The notes beneath the pieces are model-generated. The model had not been told where the DNA came from and did not search any database. It worked only from the letters and a program-made list of their open reading frames with translations. From Methyloversatilis sp. (GTDB taxonomy: Bacteria > Pseudomonadota > Gammaproteobacteria > Burkholderiales > Rhodocyclaceae): a DNA stretch of 64,000 nt. Each line of letters opens with the position of its first letter. The stretch's first letter is position 1. The stretch spans positions 1-64,000 of the forward strand of contig NZ_JAUYNV010000004.1 in NCBI RefSeq assembly GCF_030698125.1, given 5' to 3'. A program made the translations under genes and the position numbers. This document shows positions 1 to 8,567 of this stretch, piece by piece.

Positions 1-480
1 CCCTGTCCGCGATCTGCACGTCGATCACGCGATGCCGCATTTCGGAGACGGGAATCGCCTTCGGGGGCGAAGCGGGGGTTTCGGCGAGCACGGCTCGTTG
101 CCCGTGGAGCCGGTCGGCCATGCAGGGCCGACCGTGGGACGGCTCCTGCGAAAAACCGCGACGCTGTTGCCCTTCGGAGCGGACCCTGTCCGCGATCTGC
201 ACGTCGATCACGCGATGCCGCATTTCGGAGACGGGGATCGCCTGCAGGGCAGGCTCCTACAAAGGCGCGACGGTGTTGCCCTTCGTCGGAGCGGACCCCG
301 TCCGCGATTGGCGCGTCGATCACGCGACGCTGCATTTCGGAGACCGGAATCGTCTGCAGGGGTGGAGCGGGGGTTTCGGCGAGCACGGCTCGCCGCCCGT
401 GATGGCTCCTGCGAAAGACAGCACGGCTCCAAGGATGTGAGGCGTTTTCCGTAGGAGCGGACCCTGTCCGCGATCCGGAT
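1..480. repeat. REP-like repeat array A (degenerate, imperfect tandem)
   Basis: Non-coding stretch with copies of a unit whose core is the hairpin GCGGAC-CCT-GTCCGC followed by CGAT. Copies begin at about 176, 288 and 454, and a truncated one is present at position 1. Intervening sequence carries recurring blocks resembling CACGCGATGCCGCATTTCGG and CCGGAATCGCCTGCAGGGC. Spacing is about 112 bp for one pair and longer for the others, so this array is more eroded than array B. It lies downstream of the methyltransferase gene read from the minus strand. Long reading frames across it differ from copy to copy and look like by-products of GC-rich repeats. Confidence 0.85.
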
Positions 481-572
481 GTCGATCACCCGCTGTCCCG
501 TGTCCGGCGATAGCGGATCGCCAGTCGATGCCGTTCCGGCAACACTTCCCGCAGCGCAGTCAGCCGGCCCGC

Positions 573-1205
573 TCAGTCGGCTGGCCGGCGCCACACGCTG
601 GCCAGCCAGTTCTGCTGTTCGCGCGGCAGGCCGGACGGGCGGTAGTAGTGGGTCAGTTCGACGAAACCGGCGCCGGTCAGGTAGCGGCGCCAGCTGTCGA
701 GGTCATGGTAGCTGCCGTAGCGTTCGCCATTCCACCCTTCCTGTCCGTTGCCGCGCGGATTCGAACTGAACAGCACGCCGCCGGGCTTGAGTGCAGCACA
801 CAGCTTGCCCAGCACCCCGGGCAGCAGACGCGCCGGCACATGGAACAGCGAGGCATTGGCAAAGACGCCGTCGAAGCGCGCCGGGGGAAGGTCGAGATCG
901 AGGAAGTTCTGTTCCAGCACCGTGCAGCCGCTGAACGCGCGCGCCATGGCAGCCGGGCGTGCGGCGCCTTCAAGACCGGTCGGACGATGGCCCATGTCCT
1001 TCAGTGTCTTCAGGTCACGGCCGGGGCCGCAGCCGAAATCCAGCAGCTCGAATGGTGGCTCGGCGTCGATGAAGGACAGCAGGGCGGCGATGTTCTGGCT
1101 CACGTCGTGGTTGCGCGTACCTTGCCAGTAGTCATCGGCATGGCGATCGTAGTGGCCCAGCGTCGAGCGGGTGATCAGGTCTGCATCGTCGGCGGGCTCG
1201 GACAT
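573..1205 (-). CDS. class I SAM-dependent methyltransferase
   Basis: Probable small-molecule methyltransferase of about 210 aa. The SAM-binding glycine motif LLDFGCGPGRDLK lies near residue 60, followed by a motif II-like region (NFLDLDLPPARFDGVFANAS) and KPGGVLFSSNPRGNG, a usual Rossmann methyltransferase order. The start at 1205 (MSEPADD) has GGAAG 8 nt upstream. An in-frame ATG five codons earlier (1220) lacks a ribosome site. No partner gene is coupled to it: it sits alone between repeat array A and a 300-bp gap. The substrate cannot be read from the sequence. Confidence 0.85.
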   Translation of the reverse strand: MSEPADDADLITRSTLGHYDRHADDYWQGTRNHDVSQNIAALLSFIDAEPPFELLDFGCGPGRDLKTLKDMGHRPTGLEGAARPAAMARAFSGCTVLEQNFLDLDLPPARFDGVFANASLFHVPARLLPGVLGKLCAALKPGGVLFSSNPRGNGQEGWNGERYGSYHDLDSWRRYLTGAGFVELTHYYRPSGLPREQQNWLASVWRRPAD

Positions 1206-1220
1206 GCGGTGCGCTTCCAT

Positions 1221-1503
1221 GGATGGGGTCGGTGAAACGTCGCTGCAGTGCAGCGGGACACCTGCGCGAAAACCTCTATGCTGAAAAGGTATGTGCGCCG
1301 GCCCTGCTGCCGGTGCGTATTGTGTGCCGATTGCAGGCCCTGCCGCTCAGCCATCCAACAACAAGCGAACAACCGGCCGGCAGTAGATGGAACCCGGCGC
1401 CGTCCGCGGCCCGCGCCGTGCAAACGGTGAATCAGAACAGCGTCGTCGATGCGGCCTCCTGCCGCACCGGATGGCGTGTCGTCCATCGATGGAGGAGACC
1501 GAC
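1221..1503. other. 283-bp intergenic region between divergent genes
   Basis: Separates the leftward methyltransferase from the rightward hypothetical gene. It must hold promoters for both, but no convincing -35/-10 pair or operator was found. A GGAGG ribosome site lies at its right end, just before the hypothetical gene. No gene is supported here. Confidence 0.5.
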
Positions 1504-2175
1504 ATGAAACGTGCAGGAAAAACGCCCGACTCTGACCCGTATCCGGAAGCTGAAAGCGAAGCCAGGTCCGGAGCCGGAACGAGGGAGGACATCGCAGCGG
1601 AATTTCTCCCGCCCGTCGACGTGCTGCAGGCGGAGAAGGCCGGATTCGGCATGCCCTGGGAACGTGAACTCGATGTCGTCGCGGCCTGGCAGGCGGCCGG
1701 CGGCAACGTCGACAGCGAGTGGGACGCCTGCGTGTGGGAAATGCGTGCCACGAGCTTGCGCAGCACACCGAGCGCAGCGCGCGCGGCCGGTCCGGATGCC
1801 GCGAATGAACCGCCGACCATGGCCACCGTGGTTCGCCTGACGACCTCGCTCGTGTCCCTGCGCGAGCGGCTGTTCCGCATGCAGAGCGAGGTGACCGACG
1901 TCGCGCGTGGCGAAATGCGCGAGCGGCGCACACCGGTCGACGATGCCGATGAGGCCCCCGCGCGCTCGGTGGTGCGCCGCCCGCTCAGCGCCCCGAACAG
2001 CGCACGCATCCTGCGCCTGGCGCGTGACTACGTGGCGGCACTTGATCTTGCGCGCGCCGGCATGGCCAGTCTGGTCGGCTTGCAGCCGATGAATGAAGCC
2101 GCTGCCGAGCCGGTGGTCGATCGTCGTCGCAACCGCGTGCTCATCGACTTTCCCGACCGCCGCTCCGCCGGCTGA
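1504..2175 (+). CDS. hypothetical protein
   Basis: A protein of 223 aa not recognised as any known family. It has no signal peptide or membrane segment and is rich in Arg, Ala, Glu and Asp. The middle (about residues 70-130) is predicted helical, and a second helical block near residues 155-200 is Leu/Ala-rich. The start was set at ATG 1504 (MKRAGKTPD) because GGAGG lies 8 nt upstream; the frame is open 39 codons further up, but that stretch has no ribosome site. It converges on the ABC exporter gene with 36 bp between the stops. The last residues read VLIDFPDRRSAG. Function unknown. Confidence 0.6.
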   Translation: MKRAGKTPDSDPYPEAESEARSGAGTREDIAAEFLPPVDVLQAEKAGFGMPWERELDVVAAWQAAGGNVDSEWDACVWEMRATSLRSTPSAARAAGPDAANEPPTMATVVRLTTSLVSLRERLFRMQSEVTDVARGEMRERRTPVDDADEAPARSVVRRPLSAPNSARILRLARDYVAALDLARAGMASLVGLQPMNEAAAEPVVDRRRNRVLIDFPDRRSAG

Positions 2176-2211
2176 CGCCTCGACCCGCACCGGCGGGGTG
2201 TTGCCGCCCGG

Positions 2212-4089
2212 TCAGGCGACCGCGGCGGTGGCTGCTTCGGCCGGCTCTTCGATGTCCTCGCCGAGGAAGCCGCCGCTCTGGTGCGCCCACAGACGCGCGT
2301 ACAGCCCGCCCCGGGCCAGCAGCGCAGCGTGGTCGCCCTCTTCGACGATGCGGCCGCGATCGAGCACGATCAGCCGGTCCATCGCGGCGATGGTCGATAA
2401 CCGGTGCGCGATGGCGACCACGGTCTTGCCGGTCATCAGCCGGTACAGGCTGGCCTGGATCGCGGCTTCCACTTCCGAATCGAGCGCACTGGTCGCTTCG
2501 TCGAGCAGCAGGATGGGGGCGTCCTTCAGCATCACGCGGGCGATCGCCACGCGCTGGCGCTGTCCGCCTGACAACTTCACGCCGCGTTCGCCGACGTGGG
2601 CGTCGTAGCCGCGCCGGCCCTTGGGATCGACCAGATCGGCGATGAATTCGTCGGCTTCCGCGCGTTCGGCGGCGGCGATCATGTCGGCATCGTCGGCGTC
2701 GGGCCGGCCGTACAGGATGTTGTCGCGCACCGAGCGGTGCAGCAGCGAGGTGTCCTGCGTCACCATGCCGATCTGTGCGCGCAGGCTGTCCTGGGTGCCG
2801 AGCGACACGTCCTGACCGTCAATCAGGATGCGGCCGCCCTCGACGTCATGAAAGCGCAGCAGCAGGTTGATCAAGGTGGACTTGCCGGCACCCGAGCGGC
2901 CGACCAGACCGATCTTTTCTCCCGGCCGGATGTGCAGCGACAGGTCGTCGATCACCCGCTCGCCGGTGCCATGACCGTTGCCGTAGTCGAAATTGACATG
3001 CTCGAAGCGGATGTCGCCGCGCGTCACATGTAGCGGCTGTGCGTCGGGCCGGTCATTGACGAGGCGCGGCCGCGCCAGCGTGTTGATGCCGTCGCGCACG
3101 GTACCGATCTGCTCGAACAGCGACGCCAGTTCCCACATCACCCAGTGCGAAATGCCGTTCAGGCGCAGCGCCATCGCAGTGGCTGCCGCCACCGCACCGA
3201 CGCCGATCTGGCCCTGCATCCACAGCCACAGCGTGGTGCCGGCGGTGCTGGCGATCAGCCCCATGCTCAGGATGTGATTGATGATTTCGAAAGCGGTGAC
3301 GAGCCGGCTCTGCGCGTACACCGGCACCATGAATTCACGCATCGCGTCGCGCGCGAACAATGCCTCGCGCGCCGAGTGCGAAAAGAGCTTCACGGTCGCG
3401 ATATTGGTATAGGCGTCGGTGATGCGCCCGGTCATCAGCGAGCGGGCGTCCGCCTGCGACTGAGCCACCTTGCCCAGGCGCGGCACGAAATAGACCATCG
3501 CTGCCACGTACAGCGACAGCCAGCCGGCGAAGGGCAACAGCAGCCACAGGTCGAAACTGCCGACCAGCGCCACCATGGTGACGAAGTAAATGATCACGAA
3601 CACCAGGATGTCGGCCACGATCATCCAGGTATCGCGCACCGCGAGCGCGGTCTGCATCACCTTGGCAGCGATGCGGCCGGCGAACTCGTCCTGGTAGAAG
3701 TTCATGCTCTGGTCGAGCATGTGGCGGTGGAAGTTCCAGCGCAGACGCATCGGGAAGTTGCCGGCCAGCGACTGGTGCTTGATCAGCGTCTGCAATGCAA
3801 TCAACAGCGGGCTGGCCAGCAGGATGCCGCCCAGCATCAGCAGGTGGGTGCGCTCCTCAACCCACAGCTGCGCCGGCTCGATCCTGCCCAGCCAGTCGAC
3901 GATGTTGCCCAGCATGGCGAACAGCATGGCTTCAAACACGCCGATCAGCGCGGTACACGCGGTCATCAGCAGGATGAGGCCACGCATGCCTTCGGTGCCG
4001 CTCCACAGGAAGGCGAACAGGCCTTTGGGTGGCGAAGGAGGCGTGCCGTCCGGGTACGGATCGACCCGTCGTTCGAAATAGCTCAGCAA
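2212..4089 (-). CDS. ABC transporter, fused permease and ATP-binding exporter
   Basis: Half-transporter of 625 aa in the multidrug/lipid exporter family, expected to act as a homodimer in the inner membrane. The N-terminal half has about six membrane segments (ABC type 1 domain). The C-terminal half is a nucleotide-binding domain with Walker A GLVGRSGAGKST, the signature KLSGGQRQRVAIAR, Walker B ILLLDEATSALDSE and the switch histidine in IAHRLSTI. A TTG start at 4089 is chosen: GGAG lies 6 nt upstream and LLSYFERRVDPYP matches the usual beginning of this group. The frame runs 85 codons further up, but that stretch is low-complexity and lacks family residues. Substrate unknown. Confidence 0.93.
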   Translation of the reverse strand: MLSYFERRVDPYPDGTPPSPPKGLFAFLWSGTEGMRGLILLMTACTALIGVFEAMLFAMLGNIVDWLGRIEPAQLWVEERTHLLMLGGILLASPLLIALQTLIKHQSLAGNFPMRLRWNFHRHMLDQSMNFYQDEFAGRIAAKVMQTALAVRDTWMIVADILVFVIIYFVTMVALVGSFDLWLLLPFAGWLSLYVAAMVYFVPRLGKVAQSQADARSLMTGRITDAYTNIATVKLFSHSAREALFARDAMREFMVPVYAQSRLVTAFEIINHILSMGLIASTAGTTLWLWMQGQIGVGAVAAATAMALRLNGISHWVMWELASLFEQIGTVRDGINTLARPRLVNDRPDAQPLHVTRGDIRFEHVNFDYGNGHGTGERVIDDLSLHIRPGEKIGLVGRSGAGKSTLINLLLRFHDVEGGRILIDGQDVSLGTQDSLRAQIGMVTQDTSLLHRSVRDNILYGRPDADDADMIAAAERAEADEFIADLVDPKGRRGYDAHVGERGVKLSGGQRQRVAIARVMLKDAPILLLDEATSALDSEVEAAIQASLYRLMTGKTVVAIAHRLSTIAAMDRLIVLDRGRIVEEGDHAALLARGGLYARLWAHQSGGFLGEDIEEPAEAATAAVA

Positions 4090-4216
4090 ATCTTTCTCCG
4101 AGAGGGCTGCATGGGTGCATACCGCACCGACCCGAGGGGCGATTTTACCCGGCCGGCTGTGACAGCCCGCGCTTGGGCAACGGATCGACGGGTTGGTTGC
4201 GCCGGGCGCAGCGCCG

Positions 4217-4714
4217 CTACAGCAGTACCACGCGGTCCGGCAACTCGTTGTGCGGGTGGCCGTCGGGCGGGAAGTGGCGCGCCAGCGCCTGCGTGACCGC
4301 TTCGACGCATTCCAGTGCGCCGTCGCGGAATTCGCCACGCGCAAAGCGCGTTTCGAGCTGCCCGCACAGCGCCGCCCATTCGGCGTCGCCGACGCGGGCG
4401 CGGATGCCGCGATCGGCGACGATTTCGATGTCGTGATCGGCCATCTGCAGATAGATCAGCACACCGTTGTTCTGTGCGGTGTCCCAGATGCGCAGTTGCG
4501 AAAACACCTCGATTGCACGCTCGCGTGCGGTCTGGCCGCGCCACACCGCAAGTGGCTGCTGTGCACCCTCGACCACGAAACGCAATTCGCCCGCGTGGCG
4601 CGTTTCGCTGGCCGTGATCGCCTGTTCGATGTCGCGCAGCGTCGCAGCCGGAAACGCCCGGTGCATCTGCCAGGGCAGATGGAAGGCATGCTTGAGCATG
4701 CGCAGCACGGTCAT
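4217..4714 (-). CDS. TPM-domain protein (second, soluble copy)
   Basis: 165-aa protein of the TPM (TLP18.3/Psb32/MOLO-1) family, lacking a signal peptide and the Gly-rich tail of its neighbour. Family features visible are the helix with DIEQAITASETRHAGELRFVVEG, the strand VLIYLQMADHDIEIVADRGI, and the C-terminal helix ending in HFP. The start at 4714 (MTVLRML) follows GTGAGG; codons further upstream are a read-through of the Gly-rich coding region of the adjacent gene. It is third in the lemA-TPM-TPM operon, 49 bp after the previous stop. That gap contains a short GAACGAGC-type repeat. In vivo role unknown; some TPM proteins have weak phosphatase activity. Confidence 0.85.
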   Translation of the reverse strand: MTVLRMLKHAFHLPWQMHRAFPAATLRDIEQAITASETRHAGELRFVVEGAQQPLAVWRGQTARERAIEVFSQLRIWDTAQNNGVLIYLQMADHDIEIVADRGIRARVGDAEWAALCGQLETRFARGEFRDGALECVEAVTQALARHFPPDGHPHNELPDRVVLL

Positions 4715-4763
4715 GGCCTCACTCCGCTCACTTGCTCGTTCGTTCGCTCGCTCATGGGTTTGC

Positions 4764-5597
4764 TCACCATCGGCCCGACGCGCCACCGCCGCCGAAACCC
4801 CCGCCACCACCGCCGAAGCCGCCGCCCCCTCCGAAGCCACCACCCCGCCCGCCGCCCATGCCGCCGATACCGCGCCCGCCGCCACCAAACAGCGTGACCA
4901 GCAGCGCAATGATGGCGGCGGCAATGGCGATGCCCAGCCCACCCACCATCAGCCAGGCAACGAAGCCCACCGCGCCGCCGGTCACCAGCGCGCCGGGCAG
5001 TCGGCCCAGCACCGAGCGCAGGATGCCGCCCATCGCCAGTGCAATGACGAACAGCACCGGAATGTAGCCTTCGATGTCGCCGGCCGATTGGCCCGCTTTC
5101 GGTGACACCGCCGGCAGCGGCTCGCCGTCGATCACCGACACCATGCGTTCGACGCCGGCGCGCACGCCGCCGTCGAAGTCGCCTTCGCGAAAGCGCGGCG
5201 TGATGATTTCGGCAATGATGCGCTTGGCCGTGATGTCGGTCAGCGCGCCTTCCAGCCCGTAACCGACCTCGATGCGCAGCGCGCGGTCGTCCTTGGCCAC
5301 CAGCAGCAACGCGCCGTCATCCACGCCCTGGCGACCGAGCTTCCAGCTTTCGGCGACGCGCAGCGCGTACTGCTCGACGGTTTCCGGCGCGGTCGTCGGC
5401 ACGACGAGCACCGCGATCTGGCTACCCTTGCGCGCCTCGAAGGCCGCCAGCGACTGCTCGAGCGCAGCCGTGGTGGCCGGACTGAGCGTGCCGGTCTGGT
5501 CGGTGACGCGCGCGCCCAGCGGCGGCACCGCCAGCTGTGCGAAGGCCAGCGAGGAGACAAGCAACAGCGCGCCGAACGCGGCGCGCAGGCCCGGCAT
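4764..5597 (-). CDS. TPM-domain membrane protein, YgcG family
   Basis: 277-aa exported protein: signal peptide (MPGLRAAFGALLLVSSLAFA), then a periplasmic TPM domain (about residues 30-165, including RVTDQTGTLSP and GVDDGALLLVAKDDRALRIEVGYGLEG). Two membrane segments follow near residues 190-250, and the C terminus is an extreme glycine-rich tail ending in SGRW. It starts 16 bp after the lemA stop, so the two are almost certainly cotranscribed. A GTG three codons upstream is a possible alternative start. LemA and YgcG-type proteins commonly travel together; a role in envelope maintenance is inferred, not shown. Confidence 0.88.
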   Translation of the reverse strand: MPGLRAAFGALLLVSSLAFAQLAVPPLGARVTDQTGTLSPATTAALEQSLAAFEARKGSQIAVLVVPTTAPETVEQYALRVAESWKLGRQGVDDGALLLVAKDDRALRIEVGYGLEGALTDITAKRIIAEIITPRFREGDFDGGVRAGVERMVSVIDGEPLPAVSPKAGQSAGDIEGYIPVLFVIALAMGGILRSVLGRLPGALVTGGAVGFVAWLMVGGLGIAIAAAIIALLVTLFGGGGRGIGGMGGGRGGGFGGGGGFGGGGGGFGGGGASGRW

Positions 5598-5613
5598 CAG
5601 GTTCACTTTCGGC

Positions 5614-6237
5614 TCACTGCGTGGCGCCGGCCGGTTTCGCCGGCTGGGTGCCGAAATCCACCGTCGGCGGGCGCGCAATCTCGGCCTCGTTCTCGACCGT
5701 GAAGTTCGGCTTCACGTCATGTCCGAATACCATCGCCGTCAGGTTGCTCGGGAAGGAACGCACCGTGACGTTGTAGTCCTGCACCGATTTGATGTAGCGG
5801 TTGCGGGCCACCGTGATGCGGTTTTCCGTGCCTTCGAGCTGCGCCTGCAGGTCGCGGAAGTTGGCATCCGACTTGAGCTGCGGGTAGTTTTCAGCGACCA
5901 CCAGCAGGCGCGACAGCGCGCTGCCCATTTCGCCCTGTGCGGCCTGGAATTTCGCGAATGCCTGCGGATCGTTGATCAGCTCCGGCGTGGCCTGGATGGC
6001 GCCCACCTTTGCGCGCGCTTCGGTGACGCGGATCAGGATGTCTTTCTCCTGTTCGGCGAAACCCTTGACCGTATTGACCAGATTCGGAATGAGATCGGCG
6101 CGGCGCTGATACTGGTTCAGCACCTCCGACCACGCCGCCTTCACCTGCTCGTCGCCCGACTGCAGCGTGTTGTAGCCGCAGCCCGACAGCAGCGTGACGG
6201 TGAGAAGAGCCAACAGTGACATCCACAACTTGCGCAT
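5614..6237 (-). CDS. lemA: LemA family lipoprotein
   Basis: 207-aa LemA protein with a lipoprotein signal (lipobox LLSGC, Cys20). The typical core begins QVKAAWSEVLNQYQRRADLIPNL and continues to NRYIKSVQDYNVTVRSFP and FPSNLTAMVFG. It is expected to be an anchored helical-bundle protein facing the periplasm. The ATG at 6237 has GGAGG 6 nt upstream, the best ribosome site of this operon; the frame extends upstream only into repeat array B. First gene of the lemA-TPM-TPM operon. The array upstream means its promoter must lie within about 150 bp of the start, between the last repeat and the gene. Confidence 0.93.
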   Translation of the reverse strand: MRKLWMSLLALLTVTLLSGCGYNTLQSGDEQVKAAWSEVLNQYQRRADLIPNLVNTVKGFAEQEKDILIRVTEARAKVGAIQATPELINDPQAFAKFQAAQGEMGSALSRLLVVAENYPQLKSDANFRDLQAQLEGTENRITVARNRYIKSVQDYNVTVRSFPSNLTAMVFGHDVKPNFTVENEAEIARPPTVDFGTQPAKPAGATQ

Positions 6238-6384
6238 AGCCTGCCTCCGGAACCGTTTGAACATGACGGTAGTTGGGGGCGAGTGCCCCGGATGCAAGCA
6301 GGATACAGGCTGGATGTGACGGCGCCTCGGTTGTGAGGGTGATTGCGGACGGGGTCGGGTCCGACAATCAACCGCGAACGGCAG

Positions 6385-7130
6385 GAGCGGACCCTGTCCG
6401 CGATACGGACGCTGATCACGCGATGCCGCATTTCGGAGACCGGAATCGCCTGCAGGGCAGGCTCCTGCGAACACCGCGACGGCTTGCCCTTCGTAGGAGC
6501 GGACCCTGTCCGCGATCCGCACGCTGATCGAGCGCTGTCGCGTGTTCGGAGACCGGAATCGCCTGCAGGGCAGGCTCCTGCGAACACCGCGACGGCTTGC
6601 CCTTCGTAGGAGCGGACCCTGTCCGCGATCCGCACGCTGATCACGCGATGCCGTATTTCGGAGACCGGATCGCCTGCGGGGCAGGCTCCTACGAAAACCA
6701 GCGACCGTGCTGCCCTTAGGAGCGGACCCTGTCCGCGATCCGCACGCTGATCACGCGATGCCGTATTTCGGAGACCGGAATCGCCTGCAGGGCAGGCTCC
6801 TGCGAACATCGCGACGGCTTGCCCTTCGTAGGAGCGGACCCTGTCCGCGATCCGCACGCTGATCACGCGATGCCGTATTTCGGAGACCGGAATCGCCTGC
6901 AGGGCAGGCTCCTACGAACACCGCGACGCTGTTGCCCTTCGGAGCGGACCCCGTCCGCGATTGGCACGTCGATCACGCGATGCTGCATTTCGGAGACCGG
7001 AATCGCCAGTGGGGGCGGAGCGGGGGGGGGGCGAGCACAGCTCGCCGCCCGTGGGACGGCTCCTGCGGATACCGCGACGATGTTGCTCTTCGGAGCGGAC
7101 CCCGCCCGCGATACGTGCGTCGATCACGCA
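6385..7130. repeat. REP-like tandem array B (seven units of about 110 bp)
   Basis: Seven copies of a unit begin with GGAGCGGACCC at 6385, 6496, 6609, 6719, 6831, 6941 and 7092, a spacing of 110-113 bp for the first six. Each unit carries two hairpins: GCGGAC-CCT-GTCCGC and, about 70 bp later, GCCTG-CAGGG-CAGGC. Whole units are alike, including the sequence between hairpins, so there are no unique spacers as in CRISPR. The last unit is diverged and followed by a run of nine G. The array occupies most of the 931-bp gap between lemA and fabI, and no gene is supported in it. Confidence 0.92.
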
Positions 7131-7168
7131 AGGGCGGAGGTTCGGCGAACTGGCGCGGGGGCGCCGAC

Positions 7169-7954
7169 TCAGTCGACCGCGCTCAGCGCGGTCTGGCTGA
7201 AACCGCCGTCTACATAGGTGATTTCTCCGGTCACGCCGCTGGCGAGATCGGACAGCAGGAAGGCGGCGACATTGCCCACTTCCTGGATGGTCACGTTGCG
7301 GCGCAGCGGCGAGTTCCTTTCGTTGTAGGCCAGCAGCTTGCCGAAGTTGCCGATGCCCGAGGCGGCCAGCGTCTTGATCGGGCCCGCCGATACGGCGTTG
7401 GCGCGGATGCCCTGCGGGCCGAGGCTGGCGGCAAGGTAGCGCACGGATGCTTCCAGGCTGGCCTTGGCCAGACCCATCACGTTGTAATTGGGTAGCGCAC
7501 GCACGGCGCCGAGGTAGGACAGCGTGAGCACGGAGCCATTGCGCCCCTGCATCATCGGGCGCGCCGCCTTGCACAGCGCTGGAAAACTGTAGGCGCTGAC
7601 TTCATGTGCGGTGCGGAAAGCTTCGCGCGAGAGGCCATCGAGAAAGTCGCCATCGAGCGCCTCGCCGGGGGCGAAGGCGATCGAATGCACCAGGCCGTCC
7701 AGACCGTCCCACGTCGAACCCAGTTGTTCGAACAGCGCGGCGATCTGCGCGTCGTCCGCCACGTCGCAGGCAAACAAAAGTGAAGACCCGAAATCCGCCG
7801 CCATCTTGGTGACGCGATCGGTGAAGCGCTCGTTCTGGTAGGTGAATGCCAGCTCGGCGCCTTCGCGGTAACAGGCCTGGGCGATGCCGTAGGCGATCGA
7901 GCGGTTGGACAAAAGTCCGGTGATCAGAATTTTCTTGCCGGCGAGAAAGCCCAT
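7169..7954 (-). CDS. fabI: enoyl-[acyl-carrier-protein] reductase (NADH), FabI
   Basis: 261-aa FabI, which reduces trans-2-enoyl-ACP in the last step of each fatty-acid elongation cycle. Seen: the divergent N-terminal nucleotide motif [13 protein letters not shown], the catalytic pair Tyr147 and Tyr157 with Lys164 in the spacing Y-x6-K (YNVMGLAK), and the C-terminal loop [12 protein letters not shown]. Length equals that of well-known FabI proteins. The start at 7954 has GGAG 7 nt upstream; upstream codons belong to the divergent RNase H gene. The gene is monocistronic and is followed downstream by repeat array B. Confidence 0.96.
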   Translation of the reverse strand: MGFLAGKKILITGLLSNRSIAYGIAQACYREGAELAFTYQNERFTDRVTKMAADFGSSLLFACDVADDAQIAALFEQLGSTWDGLDGLVHSIAFAPGEALDGDFLDGLSREAFRTAHEVSAYSFPALCKAARPMMQGRNGSVLTLSYLGAVRALPNYNVMGLAKASLEASVRYLAASLGPQGIRANAVSAGPIKTLAASGIGNFGKLLAYNERNSPLRRNVTIQEVGNVAAFLLSDLASGVTGEITYVDGGFSQTALSAVD

Positions 7955-8009
7955 GTGCGTCTCCAGAGGTCCGGTTTCGGGCCGGTTGGGGGAGGGCGGA
8001 TTATAGGGG

Positions 8010-8567
8010 ATGGCGCGCGCTGCGTTTCGCCCGCACGCATGCACCGCATGGCACCATCTGCCAGTGCCGACTTCCGCTCCTCTTTCGCTCGAACTTTCGC
8101 CCGAGCCCTTGCCCGATCCTTTGCCCCCCTCGACCTGGCAGATCTGGTTCGATGGCTGCGCGCTACCCAACCCGGGCCGCATCGGTCTGGGCGCGCTGCT
8201 GGTGTCGCCCCAGGGCGCGCGCATCGAGTTGTCCAGCCCGGCCGGACGTACCGGCTGCAGCAACGAAGCCGAACTGGTCGCGTTGTGCGCCGCACTCGAA
8301 CACGCTGTCGGCCTCGGCGCCCGCCATATATGTATACGCGGCGACAGTGACTTCGTCGTCCGCCACCTGCGCGGCGAGCAGCGCACAGCCATCGCACCGC
8401 TGCTCGAACTGGTCGTGCGCACCGAAGCCCTGCTCACCGGCTTCGAATCGGTCAGCCTGGAATGGGTGCCGCGCCACCGCAACCGCGACGCCGACCGCCT
8501 GTCGCGCGCCGCGCTCGGCCTTCCGGACAAGCCGGCGCCGGTGCCGGGGCGTCGGCGCGCGCGCTAG
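8010..8567 (+). CDS. RNase HI-like protein
   Basis: 185 aa with an RNase H fold. The four acidic positions are visible: [10 protein letters not shown] (first Asp), [15 protein letters not shown] (Glu), [13 protein letters not shown] (Asp) and [12 protein letters not shown] (last Asp). This resembles plant-type/ypdQ-like RNase H rather than the housekeeping enzyme, which is present separately at 30936-31373. About 40 N-terminal residues before WQIWFDG are Pro-rich with no family match, so the true start may be the GTG at 8064 or another site. It diverges from fabI with 55 bp between starts and overlaps the end of the convergent permease gene by 4 nt. Confidence 0.8.
   Translation: MARAAFRPHACTAWHHLPVPTSAPLSLELSPEPLPDPLPPSTWQIWFDGCALPNPGRIGLGALLVSPQGARIELSSPAGRTGCSNEAELVALCAALEHAVGLGARHICIRGDSDFVVRHLRGEQRTAIAPLLELVVRTEALLTGFESVSLEWVPRHRNRDADRLSRAALGLPDKPAPVPGRRRAR

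Noticed and set aside
4090-4344. 85-codon N-terminal extension of the ABC exporter
   Set aside because: It is Arg/Ser/Thr-rich shadow of the TPM gene and lacks a ribosome site, while TTG 4089 has GGAG at good spacing.
6141-6866. Reading frame through array B with repeated IADRVRSYEG-like blocks
   Set aside because: Repetition comes from the 110-bp nucleotide units; no ribosome site and the frame differs between copies.
6385-7130. Possible CRISPR array
   Set aside because: Units are 110 bp and fully repeated without unique spacers, and no cas genes are present.
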